The notes beneath the pieces were generated by a model. It saw only the letters and a program-made list of their open reading frames with translations. It was not told the DNA's origin and searched no databases. A DNA stretch of 20,117 nt from an uncultured Sutterella sp. (GTDB lineage: Bacteria; Pseudomonadota; Gammaproteobacteria; Burkholderiales; Burkholderiaceae_F), in the NCBI GenBank assembly GCA_900546995.1, contig URFF01000030.1, positions 1 through 20,117 of the forward strand. The letters are read 5' to 3'. Positions 1-6,322 of the stretch are shown here, in pieces (within the stretch, counting starts at the first letter, position 1; every line of letters starts with the position of its first letter). The position numbers were made by a program, and so were the translations under genes.

Positions 1-292
1 AAGCCGCGTGCACAGCATGGTGGAAAAACCCGATCCGGATGCGGCTCCGTCCACCTTGGCGGTGATTGGTCGCTATGTGCTTGAGCCTGAAATTTTTGAG
101 CGCTTAAAGAAAGTGCAAAAAGGTGTCGGCGGCGAAATCCAGTTAACCGATGCCATTGCCTCTCAGCTTGATTTAGGTTGCACGTACTCGCATCGCTTTG
201 ACGGGATTCGCTACGATTGCGGCTCCAAGCAAGGCTTTTTGGATGCAACGATTCGCTTTGCCCGTAAGGCGGGTTACAGTATCGCTCTGTAG
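1..292 (+). CDS. galU: UTP--glucose-1-phosphate uridylyltransferase, C-terminal part (5' end outside window)
   Basis: The enzyme makes UDP-glucose from UTP and glucose 1-phosphate in the cytoplasm, feeding LPS and other glycans. Only about 96 C-terminal codons are in the window; the frame is open to the left edge and no start is needed here. Recognisable GalU pieces in order are VEKP (substrate-binding loop), LAVIGRYVL, GGEIQLTDAI and the late DCGSKQG, which carries the conserved DCG(S/N)K motif. Compared with E. coli GalU the tail after this motif is about 20 residues shorter, ending in YSIAL. That could be lineage-normal or a real C-terminal trim. The stop TAG is at 290-292, followed at once by a hairpin terminator. 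The family call is firm; GalF-like paralogues cannot be excluded from the tail alone. Confidence 0.9.
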   Translation, partial: SRVHSMVEKPDPDAAPSTLAVIGRYVLEPEIFERLKKVQKGVGGEIQLTDAIASQLDLGCTYSHRFDGIRYDCGSKQGFLDATIRFARKAGYSIAL

Positions 293-318
293 TTGGAAAA
301 CGACCTAATCGGCAATTC

Positions 319-359
319 AAACTCTCCTAATCCTTGAACGAAGGATAGGAGAGTTTTTT
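319..359 (+). terminator. Rho-independent terminator after galU
   Basis: The arms AACTCTCCTAATCCTT and AAGGATAGGAGAGTT pair over about 15 bp with one bulged A, around a GAACG loop, and are followed by a run of T on the plus strand. It sits between the galU stop (292) and the convergent dcuB stop (360-362). It therefore probably also limits read-through from dcuB, although the minus-strand T-run is short. Confidence 0.85.
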
Positions 360-1709
360 CTAAACGAAGTTATAAAGCGTCGCCAAAATGTAGCCTGTGA
401 TACAGGCCGAAATGACGCCAATCAATCCCGGTGCAATAAAGGAGTGATTGATGACGAAGCGGCCAATATGCGTTGTGCCGGATCGGTCAAATTGCGTTGC
501 GGCCAAGTCCGAGGGATAAGTCGGAAGAATGTAGTATCCGTAACAGGCCGCGGAAAAGGCAACAATAATGCCCGGGGGGACACCGACACTTAATGCAGCA
601 GGTACAACAATCGCCAAAGCTGCACCCTGAGAATTGACCAGTTTTGAGACAATCAATAAGACCACGGCGTATGTCCAGGGAGACTCTTTAACGATATGAA
701 GTAAGACAACTTTCAGTTCGTCTAAATGAGCGGCAATCATTGTATCTGACATCCAAGTGACGCCGTAGACAGCGACAACCGCGACGGCACCGGCACGAAA
801 GACGCTGTTTTTTGCGATATCAGAGGCTTTAACACCACAAAAAACGATCATTAACGCACCTGCAGCTAACATACTCACCTGAATAGCCAACGTCATCGTG
901 ATCGTGGCACCTGCCACAATGGGGCGATATTGCGGATTCATGCCAAGCAATGCAATCAATGCGATGATTCCGAGGAAAAGCCATAAAGAAAACCACTGTT
1001 TTGAATTAAATTTTTGGTCCATTAACGTGGTCGTTTCCCCATAGACGTATCTTTTCATCTCGGGTTTTGCAATGAGTCTTTGAAAATCCTCATCTTTATC
1101 GAGATCTTTGCCGCGAAACATCGAGAACAAACCGACAAAGAACACACCGATAAATCCACCCGGAATGGTGATGGCGAAAAGATCAATAAAGTCAAACGGC
1201 TCGCCGTTAATGGTGTAGCCCTCGAGCATGGCAATGGCTGAAACCGTGGCGACCGCTGCTGGCGAGCAAATAATGCCCATCTGAGAGGCGATGGTTGAGG
1301 CCGCCATTGGCCGTTCGGGGCGAATGTTGTTTTTAATGGCGATGTCGTAAATGACAGGCAACATCGTATACACGACGTGACCGGTGCCACAAAGAACGGT
1401 TAAAAACCAACAGACGTAAGGTGAGAGAAAGCAAACATAACGCGGGTGTTTACGTAAAAGCCGCTCCGCGAGCTGTAGTAAACAATCCAAGCCACCGGCC
1501 GATTGCAGTGTTGAAGAGCCGCAGATCACGGCCAAAATGGTGAGAATGACGTCAATGGGGGGCTTGCCGGCTGGCAGTTGAAAGCCAAAGATTAAGACAA
1601 TGAGACCGACTCCGCCCATGAGTCCCAACGCGATACCGCCCTTGAGTGCGCCATAGAATAAACACACAAGGACGATTAGAAGCTGCAACCAAAAGTCCAT
1701 GCCCACCAT
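360..1709 (-). CDS. dcuB: Anaerobic C4-dicarboxylate antiporter DcuB
   Basis: A 449-residue inner-membrane carrier of the Dcu family, which exchanges fumarate, malate or aspartate for succinate during anaerobic fumarate respiration. The protein is almost wholly hydrophobic, with many predicted membrane spans. DcuB-specific segments are obvious from knowledge of the E. coli protein: CGTGHVVYT followed by IKNNIRPERPMAAS (about residues 107-140), FRGKDLDKDE (about 199-208), LPTYPSD (395-401) and FDRSGTT (407-413). In E. coli DcuB, threonine and aspartate residues in this last region are reported to matter for transport and for signalling to DcuS. The ATG at 1707-1709 has AAGGA about 7 nt upstream; a second ATG three codons in lacks this advantage. 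It is convergent with galU and lies downstream of a second Dcu gene, but a terminator (1871-1910) and a TATACT-type promoter separate the two, so it is probably its own unit. A GntR-type operator candidate overlaps the predicted start of transcription. Confidence 0.93.
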   Translation of the reverse strand: MVGMDFWLQLLIVLVCLFYGALKGGIALGLMGGVGLIVLIFGFQLPAGKPPIDVILTILAVICGSSTLQSAGGLDCLLQLAERLLRKHPRYVCFLSPYVCWFLTVLCGTGHVVYTMLPVIYDIAIKNNIRPERPMAASTIASQMGIICSPAAVATVSAIAMLEGYTINGEPFDFIDLFAITIPGGFIGVFFVGLFSMFRGKDLDKDEDFQRLIAKPEMKRYVYGETTTLMDQKFNSKQWFSLWLFLGIIALIALLGMNPQYRPIVAGATITMTLAIQVSMLAAGALMIVFCGVKASDIAKNSVFRAGAVAVVAVYGVTWMSDTMIAAHLDELKVVLLHIVKESPWTYAVVLLIVSKLVNSQGAALAIVVPAALSVGVPPGIIVAFSAACYGYYILPTYPSDLAATQFDRSGTTHIGRFVINHSFIAPGLIGVISACITGYILATLYNFV

Positions 1710-1773
1710 GCTTAATCCTTTCTCTTATGTCAGGATGCTTTTTCAGTCAGACAAGCCGTGATTATCCAATAAG

Positions 1774-1783
1774 TTGTCGGCAA
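1774..1783. promoter_or_regulatory. Candidate GntR/FCD operator in the dcuB promoter
   Basis: TTGTCGGCAA differs by one base from the perfect palindrome TTGTCGACAA found at 3507-3516 beside the GntR-family gene. It starts two bases downstream of the minus-strand -10 candidate TATACT, so it would cover +1, a classical repressor position. FCD-type GntR proteins commonly bind short TNGT...ACNA palindromes. That this regulator binds here is inference. Confidence 0.5.
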
Positions 1784-1785
1784 AA

Positions 1786-1791
1786 AGTATA
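1786..1791 (-). promoter_or_regulatory. Candidate -10 element for dcuB
   Basis: On the minus strand the hexamer TATACT (5/6 match to TATAAT) lies about 77 bp upstream of the dcuB start. No good -35 is seen at 16-18 bp (the best is TTAGCG), which would fit a promoter that needs an activator, as Dcu promoters usually do. Assigned by eye only. Confidence 0.4.
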
Positions 1792-1870
1792 CAAAGCTTT
1801 GTTTTGTTGCGCTAAGCAAATAGGTAGCGAAATCTTTACAAAAAAATCGGTTTGCAATGCCAGTTAGTCT

Positions 1871-1910
1871 TAAAAAAGAAACCGGTCGAAGCGGATAGCC
1901 CCGACCGGTT
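1871..1910 (-). terminator. Rho-independent terminator of the second dcu gene
   Basis: On the minus strand a perfect 9-bp stem, AACCGGTCG/CGACCGGTT (arms 1902-1910 and 1880-1888), encloses a 13-nt loop and is followed by TCTTTTTTAA. It lies about 25 nt past the dcu stop codon. A smaller 7-bp hairpin (TTAAGCG/CGCTTAA, 1913-1933) sits between the stop codon and this terminator. Confidence 0.85.
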
Positions 1911-1934
1911 GATTAAGCGATTCTTGCGCTTAAA

Positions 1935-3269
1935 TTAAAGCATAATCTGAGAGATAAAGTAACCGGCGATCGTGCCGCTCACCACAAAGCACAGACCCGG
2001 TCGCATGTAGCTGTGGTTAAACACAAAGCTACCGAGCTTGGTGGTACCGGTACGGTCAAAAGCCGTGCAACCGATTTGGGCGCCGCCCGGGATGACGAAG
2101 TCACCGTAGCAGGAGGCCCAAATACCGACGAGCAATTGCGGATTCAAGCCCAAAGCCAAACCGATCGGCATCAAAATCGTGGTACTCACCGTCGGCGAGA
2201 AGATCACCGTGCTAAAGCAGAAGCAGACCACGCAGAAGATGATCGGCGAAGAGCTCGCGATATCGGAGAAGTAGTGAACGAAGACGTCCTTGTGCGTATC
2301 AAAGAAGGTACCCGTCAACCAAGAGATACCGAAGACACCGACCACGCCGATTAAACCGGAGCGGAAAACGGAGCCCGAGGCGAACTTATCGCTCGGCACC
2401 TTGCAAACCACGATGATGATAAGAGCGGTTGCCAACATCACCATTTGAATCAAGGACGGAATCGGCAATTGGCTGATCTTGCCGGCCACTTCCCAAGACG
2501 GACGCAAGGTGTCAGAAGAACCGATCGTGATAGAAGTCAAAATACCGAGAGCGAAGATCAACACGCCGATCTTGGCAGCTTTGCTCGGTTCAACATTGAT
2601 GCGATCAGTATGGGTCACATGCAATTCAGTGTATTGGCCGGTTTGCACGCGGTGCAAGAACACGGGATCCTTTTCCAATTCGCTACCGCGCCAGTTAACA
2701 GACAAGCAAGCGCAGATGACGGCGATAAAGAATGTCGGAACGGAAACAGAGAGGATATCAAGCAGCGTGTAGCCATAAGCCGACATGATGCCGACCATTG
2801 CCGCCATAGCGGCGCTCATCGGGCTAGCCATCACACCGATACCGGCGCAAATCACGGAGGCGGATACCGCGCGTTCCGGACGAATCTTGGCAGAAGCTGC
2901 CACTTCAGCGACCACCGGATACACGGCAAAAGCAACGTAAGCGGTACCGACGAAAATCACGAAAATGGAACAGACGATCGGTCCCACGAAGTTAATGGCG
3001 CGAGGCCACTTACGAAGCAATTTTTCAGCTAAGCCGACCAAGTAATCCAAGCCGCCAGAACCCTGCAGAACACTCGTACAAGCGATCACGGCCGTGATAA
3101 TCAAGAGCACGGAAACGGGAGGAGAGCCCGGTTGCATGTCAAAACCGAGCACTAAAATGCTCACACCGAATCCGCCTGCAGCACCCAAGCCGACGCCGCC
3201 AAAGCGACCGCCAACGGCCAAGCAGAAGAGCACGACAATGAGCTGAAGCCAAAACTGGAGATCAACCAT
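1935..3269 (-). CDS. Dcu-family C4-dicarboxylate carrier, divergent paralogue of DcuB
   Basis: A 444-residue, strongly hydrophobic inner-membrane protein of the DcuA/DcuB family. Family hallmarks are GGLDYLVGLAEKLLR (about residues 72-86), the KIRPERAVSAS region, the RGSELEKDPVF loop, and FDRTGTT with FVFNHSYMRPG near the C-terminus. It is clearly different from the neighbouring DcuB: the conserved LPTYPSD before the FDR(S/T)GTT motif is replaced by IPGGAQI (about residues 393-399). A changed substrate range or transport mode is possible. The ATG at 3267-3269 is preceded by AAGGAAG at good spacing. It is divergently transcribed from the GntR-family regulator across a 350-bp control region with two candidate operators and ends in a strong hairpin terminator. 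Because of the motif change I do not assign dcuA. It could carry succinate, fumarate, malate, aspartate or a less usual dicarboxylate. Confidence 0.85.
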   Translation of the reverse strand: MVDLQFWLQLIVVLFCLAVGGRFGGVGLGAAGGFGVSILVLGFDMQPGSPPVSVLLIITAVIACTSVLQGSGGLDYLVGLAEKLLRKWPRAINFVGPIVCSIFVIFVGTAYVAFAVYPVVAEVAASAKIRPERAVSASVICAGIGVMASPMSAAMAAMVGIMSAYGYTLLDILSVSVPTFFIAVICACLSVNWRGSELEKDPVFLHRVQTGQYTELHVTHTDRINVEPSKAAKIGVLIFALGILTSITIGSSDTLRPSWEVAGKISQLPIPSLIQMVMLATALIIIVVCKVPSDKFASGSVFRSGLIGVVGVFGISWLTGTFFDTHKDVFVHYFSDIASSSPIIFCVVCFCFSTVIFSPTVSTTILMPIGLALGLNPQLLVGIWASCYGDFVIPGGAQIGCTAFDRTGTTKLGSFVFNHSYMRPGLCFVVSGTIAGYFISQIML

Positions 3270-3391
3270 TTTTTCTTCCTTGGTTTATTAAAAGAGAGTC
3301 GAACTTTGACAAGGCACAAATTCGCCCTGTCACAAATTGGCGTAATCGTATTCGCCTTTTGTTGAATTTTCAATGTCGAAAAAACGAACAA

Positions 3392-3401
3392 ATGTCGACA
3401 A
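3392..3401. promoter_or_regulatory. Candidate GntR/FCD operator, dcu-proximal site
   Basis: On the minus strand this reads TTGTCGACAT, with a perfect 8-bp core TGTCGACA. It lies directly downstream of the weak minus-strand -10 candidate GTTAAT, the same placement as the related site in the dcuB promoter. Its centre is 115 bp from the second perfect site. Binding by the adjacent regulator is inferred from proximity and palindrome type. Confidence 0.5.
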
Positions 3402-3435
3402 ATTAACAAGTTACATCAACGTGTTGTTGATAAGA

Positions 3436-3469
3436 GAGTGTTTTCTTTAAGAAAAATTTGAAAACACTC
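3436..3469. repeat. Long-spaced inverted repeat in the dcu/gntR control region
   Basis: GAGTGTTTTC and GAAAACACTC are perfect 10-bp complements separated by 14 AT-rich bases. A third copy of GAAAACACT occurs at 3495-3503 as a direct repeat of the right arm. The repeat is centred at 3452.5, almost exactly midway between the two TGTCGACA operators (midpoint 3454). There is no T-run on either side, so it is not a terminator. A binding site for a second dimeric regulator is likely. Confidence 0.6.
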
Positions 3470-3506
3470 AAAAAATATCGCTCCGTAGCTTCGGGAAAAC
3501 ACTGAA

Positions 3507-3516
3507 TTGTCGACAA
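3507..3516. promoter_or_regulatory. Candidate GntR/FCD operator, regulator-proximal site
   Basis: TTGTCGACAA is a perfect 10-bp palindrome about 75 bp upstream of the TATAAT of the regulator gene. It is the best copy of a motif found three times in this locus (1774, 3392, 3507) and fits the TNGT...ACNA style of FadR/FCD-subfamily operators. Confidence 0.5.
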
Positions 3517-3590
3517 AAACAAATTGTTGAAGACTGAGTGAATCTACCTAAAAAGCGGTTTTGTATCGGATAGTTAGCAAATAATCTGGA

Positions 3591-3596
3591 TATAAT
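3591..3596 (+). promoter_or_regulatory. Candidate -10 element for the GntR-family regulator
   Basis: A perfect TATAAT ends 23 bp before the first possible start codon. No clear -35 lies at 16-18 bp; TTGTAT at 3561-3566 is 24 bp away. It predicts a very short leader of about 18 nt. Confidence 0.45.
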
Positions 3597-3619
3597 TCTG
3601 CCTATTCATTTCAACCCGG

Positions 3620-4291
3620 ATGTCCGAAATGCAGAATAACGACAATTTGTTTGAAAAAATCCGAGATCATTTGCAGGCGCAGGCTCGAAATGGGGAGCGC
3701 ATTGACACAGAGACAGAATTAGCTAAGCGCTTTGGCGTCACGCGATATCGAATTCGTAAAGAATTGGATATTTTGACGCAGATGGGGATTTTGGTTCGTA
3801 CGCCAAAGCGTGGAACCACGGTGCGCGAAGTGGGGGCGAGCAGCCTTCGCAGCCAAATTCAGATGCGGTTTGACGTCGCAAATTTTGACATCCAGGAATT
3901 TATTGAAGCTCGGGCGCTGGTTGAGTGTTCTTTGATTCCTCTGGTCAGTCGCCGAATCACACCGGCACTTGCCTCAAGGTTGGAAATGACGCTGACAAAA
4001 ATCGAGGAGCATGCCGATGAGCCACTTGTGGCTGACCGTTATGACCGGGAATTTCACCTATTACTACTCGAAGGGTGCGGCAATCGAGTGCTTCAGGTCT
4101 TTTCCGGGGTTTTGGTGACCTATTTTGAAAAAACCAGTGATCGTGTTGCCAAGATGGACCGACGCTTCTTCTTAGACGTCGCTCATCAAGAAAGAGAAAT
4201 TCTGCGGGCAATTCGTATGGGAGAAGCACAAAAAGCGGCAGAATTGTTACGACATCATTTAACAGAGCAATCGCAGCTTTTGCCCCTCTAA
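3620..4291 (+). CDS. GntR-family transcriptional regulator, FCD (FadR/PdhR-like) subfamily
   Basis: A 223-residue cytoplasmic DNA-binding protein. Residues about 8-70 form the winged helix-turn-helix: ETELAKRFGVTRYRIRKEL is the recognition region and GILVRTPKRGTTV the wing. Residues about 85-215 are the helical FCD ligand-binding domain with the usual metal/carboxylate ligands visible: D142 and H146 (YDREFH), H189 (AHQERE) and H212 (LLRHHL). FCD regulators of this type sense small organic acids. Divergence from a Dcu carrier and three matching palindromes suggest local control of dicarboxylate transport, probably by repression and with autoregulation. The first ATG (3620) has almost no leader or Shine-Dalgarno. 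The ATG at 3629 (MQNND) has CGGA about 9 nt upstream and may be the true start, giving 220 residues. The stop at 4289-4291 precedes a strong hairpin. The ligand is unknown. Confidence 0.9.
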   Translation: MSEMQNNDNLFEKIRDHLQAQARNGERIDTETELAKRFGVTRYRIRKELDILTQMGILVRTPKRGTTVREVGASSLRSQIQMRFDVANFDIQEFIEARALVECSLIPLVSRRITPALASRLEMTLTKIEEHADEPLVADRYDREFHLLLLEGCGNRVLQVFSGVLVTYFEKTSDRVAKMDRRFFLDVAHQEREILRAIRMGEAQKAAELLRHHLTEQSQLLPL

Positions 4292-4301
4292 CCACTCAAA
4301 G

Positions 4302-4328
4302 AAAATCCCCGCACCGTGCGGGGATTTT
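4302..4328. terminator. Bidirectional terminator between convergent genes
   Basis: A perfect 12-bp stem, AAAATCCCCGCA/TGCGGGGATTTT, around a CCG loop. It lies between the stop of the GntR-family gene (4291, plus) and the stop of the MmgE/PrpD gene (4352, minus). Flanking A and T runs on both sides suit termination in both directions. Confidence 0.9.
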
Positions 4329-4351
4329 GTTAGGTAAGTCAAGACTTTCAC

Positions 4352-5758
4352 TTAGATGTCAAAGGTGGTCGTGGTAATCGGCTTACTGCCTAAGAGCTTC
4401 ACAACCGGATCCAAACTATCTTTTTCACGCAAATGCAACAAGAAGTCAGCGATCTCTTCAACAACATCGCTCGAGAAGACCATGCCGGCGATGTCACGGT
4501 ACTTACTCATTAAGGCTTCGTCGCTTACCGGGTTTTGAGGTGCGCCGAGCGGGAACTCGACCCGTTCGGTATAGCTTTCGCCCTTTGTGGTGATGACCGT
4601 GACAAAGGGTTCATCCTCATCCTTTTGAGTCGGGTCAATTTCAAATTCCACCTTATCCATGGCGTGGCGAATGCGTGGATCGTGGCGATTGGTCCGTGTG
4701 TAAGCGGTGAGGTTTGCGCCACCGAAAACTAAGCGGGCCGCGATCCCGTAAGCGATGCTCATCTGTGCTGCGGGCATTGGGTCAAGTTTTCGGCCACCGC
4801 ACATCCCGTGCACAAACGGATTGATCTTGATATGAATCTTTTCGATATCGTCCGGCCTTAAGTCGTGTGCGGCCATGATTAAATTAACTGCATCGATTGA
4901 CGAGTGAGAACTGCGGCAAGACGCGTGTGGTTTAATGGAAACACGACCAAGTTTCCAATTTTTGCCCAGATCGCGAAGCCAGGCGTCAGGATCCTGGCTA
5001 TTAGGTGCAAAAGTCTTTGAGAAGCCACCCCAAACTTCTTCAAACGCGTATTTCGGACCGGTGAAGCCTTCGCGTGCCAGTAAGCAGGCTAAGAGACCGC
5101 CATGGGCAGCGTTACCGACGTGAAGTCGTTTATTTTGGGCGCCGTCATGGACGAAAGACCATTGGCCAGCGGAAAAACTCGTCGCAATACCGAGCGCAGC
5201 CTGCATTTTTTCAACATCCAACCCGATGATGCGGCCAACGGCAGCCGCGGCTCCGAAAACACCACAGGTGCCCGTGGAGTGCCAACCCGCACCGTTATGC
5301 GGCTCGTAGGCACCGCAGGATTCCAAAGCGCGACGAGCCAAGTCGTAACCCAAAACCACCGCCACGATGAATTCTTTACCGTCAATGGGGTGATCGGCCA
5401 AACTTAAAGCGGCAAAGGCAGCAGGAACAACCACCGCACCGGAATGGTCGCAGCCGTTGGTGTCGTCAAGCTCAAACGTGTGGGAGGAGACCCCATTACT
5501 CAGAGCAGCATTTCGTGCTGAGGCTCTAATGCCTTTACCCCAAAGTGGGACATCGCCGCCGTTTTCTCCGCACAGGCTGAAGACTTTTCCGAGCAAGCGC
5601 GTCTCCGGGCTCACCGCGCCGGCAATCCCTGCGCCGACTGAGTCCAAAATGTGACGCTGTGCCTTAACAACCAATTCTTCCGGAATATCTTCAAATTTCG
5701 TCCATACGACAAAACGGGCCAATTGTTCGGAAATCAATTTTTTGTCTTCAGTAGGCAT
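4352..5758 (-). CDS. MmgE/PrpD-family protein (2-methylcitrate dehydratase / cis-aconitate decarboxylase superfamily)
   Basis: A 468-residue cytoplasmic protein of usual family length. The helical N-terminal domain carries the acidic active-site segment ELDDTNGCDH (D98, D99, H105), then K210 and the glycine/alanine-rich KRLHVGNAAHGG (210-221). IKPHASCRSSHSSIDA (275-290) has H278 and H285, and AQMSIAYGIAA follows. These match the D, H, K and H positions that act in cis-aconitate decarboxylase and PrpD relatives. Family members dehydrate 2-methylcitrate, decarboxylate cis-aconitate, or epimerise iminodisuccinate, so the substrate cannot be read from sequence alone. No prpB, prpC or acnD is seen nearby, which argues against a methylcitrate operon. 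ATG 5758 has AAAGGA at good spacing. It lies 54 nt downstream of hldC on the same strand without a clear terminator between, yet functionally it fits the dicarboxylate genes beyond its 3' end. Confidence 0.85.
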   Translation of the reverse strand: MPTEDKKLISEQLARFVVWTKFEDIPEELVVKAQRHILDSVGAGIAGAVSPETRLLGKVFSLCGENGGDVPLWGKGIRASARNAALSNGVSSHTFELDDTNGCDHSGAVVVPAAFAALSLADHPIDGKEFIVAVVLGYDLARRALESCGAYEPHNGAGWHSTGTCGVFGAAAAVGRIIGLDVEKMQAALGIATSFSAGQWSFVHDGAQNKRLHVGNAAHGGLLACLLAREGFTGPKYAFEEVWGGFSKTFAPNSQDPDAWLRDLGKNWKLGRVSIKPHASCRSSHSSIDAVNLIMAAHDLRPDDIEKIHIKINPFVHGMCGGRKLDPMPAAQMSIAYGIAARLVFGGANLTAYTRTNRHDPRIRHAMDKVEFEIDPTQKDEDEPFVTVITTKGESYTERVEFPLGAPQNPVSDEALMSKYRDIAGMVFSSDVVEEIADFLLHLREKDSLDPVVKLLGSKPITTTTFDI

Positions 5759-5812
5759 TTTTGTTCCTTTTTGTCTAAAACGTTTCAGCTTTCTTTGAAC
5801 CGTCGAATCGAT

Positions 5813-6322
5813 TTATCGATTTTGAGCGGCAAGCGATTTAATTTTATTTAAAAGGGCTGTGGTCGAGCGCTGATGCTCAAATTGCACAGTGACCGTTTTC
5901 CCACCCCAAGTATCCACCAGTTTGGCTTCGGGGAGATCTTCGATTCGGTAATCACCCCCCTTGACATAGATATCGGGGTGAGCCAGTTCAATCGGTTTTA
6001 ATGGGACCTTGTCTTCAAACAAAACCACAAGATCAACGCTTTCCAGTGCGGCAAGGACAGCGGCTCGGTCATTTTCCCCGTTAATCGGTCGATCATCGCC
6101 CTTACCTAACATTTTGACGGAGCAATCGGCATTGACAGCCACGACAAGGCTTGCGCCTAGTGAGCGAGCTTGCGCCAAATACGTGACATGGCCTCGGTGC
6201 AGGATGTCAAAAACACCGTTAGTCATCACAATCGGATGGGGAAGTTTCGCTGCCCGCTCTTGTAAGTGGGCTAGATCTGTGATTTTTTGCTCAAACTCGG
6301 GAGCGGGTAATCGGGTACTCAT
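5813..6322 (-). CDS. hldC: D-glycero-beta-D-manno-heptose 1-phosphate adenylyltransferase
   Basis: A 169-residue nucleotidyltransferase transferring AMP to heptose 1-phosphate, the step before epimerisation in ADP-heptose synthesis. The cytidylyltransferase signature GVFDILHRGH is at 36-45 with the HxGH pair H42/H45. KGGDY (121-125) and QRSTTAL (151-157, counterpart of the ISTT nucleotide motif) follow. It corresponds to the C-terminal domain of fused HldE, standing alone here as in Burkholderia and Neisseria (also called rfaE2). Its start codon overlaps the gmhB stop in an ATGA, so it is translationally coupled; no good Shine-Dalgarno is present. It is the last heptose gene of the operon. 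A small palindrome (AATCGAT-TT-ATCGATT, 5806-5821) spans its stop codon. Confidence 0.94.
   Translation of the reverse strand: MSTRLPAPEFEQKITDLAHLQERAAKLPHPIVMTNGVFDILHRGHVTYLAQARSLGASLVVAVNADCSVKMLGKGDDRPINGENDRAAVLAALESVDLVVLFEDKVPLKPIELAHPDIYVKGGDYRIEDLPEAKLVDTWGGKTVTVQFEHQRSTTALLNKIKSLAAQNR

Larger units (their letters stand above)
3270..3619. promoter_or_regulatory. Divergent control region between the Dcu carrier and the GntR regulator
   Basis: 350 bp without a gene, AT-rich and full of symmetry. It holds two TGTCGACA palindromes (3393-3400 and 3508-3515), an extra TGTCGA half at 3374-3379, a spaced inverted repeat ATCAAC-N5-GTTGAT (3415-3431), a 10-bp inverted repeat (3436-3469) with a third copy of its arm at 3495-3503, and a plus-strand TATAAT at 3591-3596. 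No consensus minus-strand promoter is obvious; GTTAAT at 3402-3407 abutting the first palindrome, with TCAACA 17 bp upstream, is the best candidate. Confidence 0.6.

Noticed and set aside
2445..3032. A 195-codon open frame on the plus strand opposite the second dcu gene
   Set aside because: It is antisense to a clear membrane carrier, with His/Arg/Asp-rich low-quality composition and no family motif; the frame is open because of the carrier's codon bias.
3415..3431. ATCAAC-N5-GTTGAT considered as an FNR box
   Set aside because: FNR sites read TTGAT-N4-ATCAA; here the arms are in the opposite order and the spacer is 5, so it does not fit, although dcu genes are often FNR-controlled.
3436..3469. 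10-bp inverted repeat read as a terminator
   Set aside because: No T-run follows on either strand, the loop is 14 nt, and it lies inside a divergent promoter region rather than after a gene.
5806..5821. AATCGAT-TT-ATCGATT palindrome as the terminator of the heptose operon
   Set aside because: It spans the hldC stop codon, is AT-rich and weak, and no T-run follows on the minus strand.
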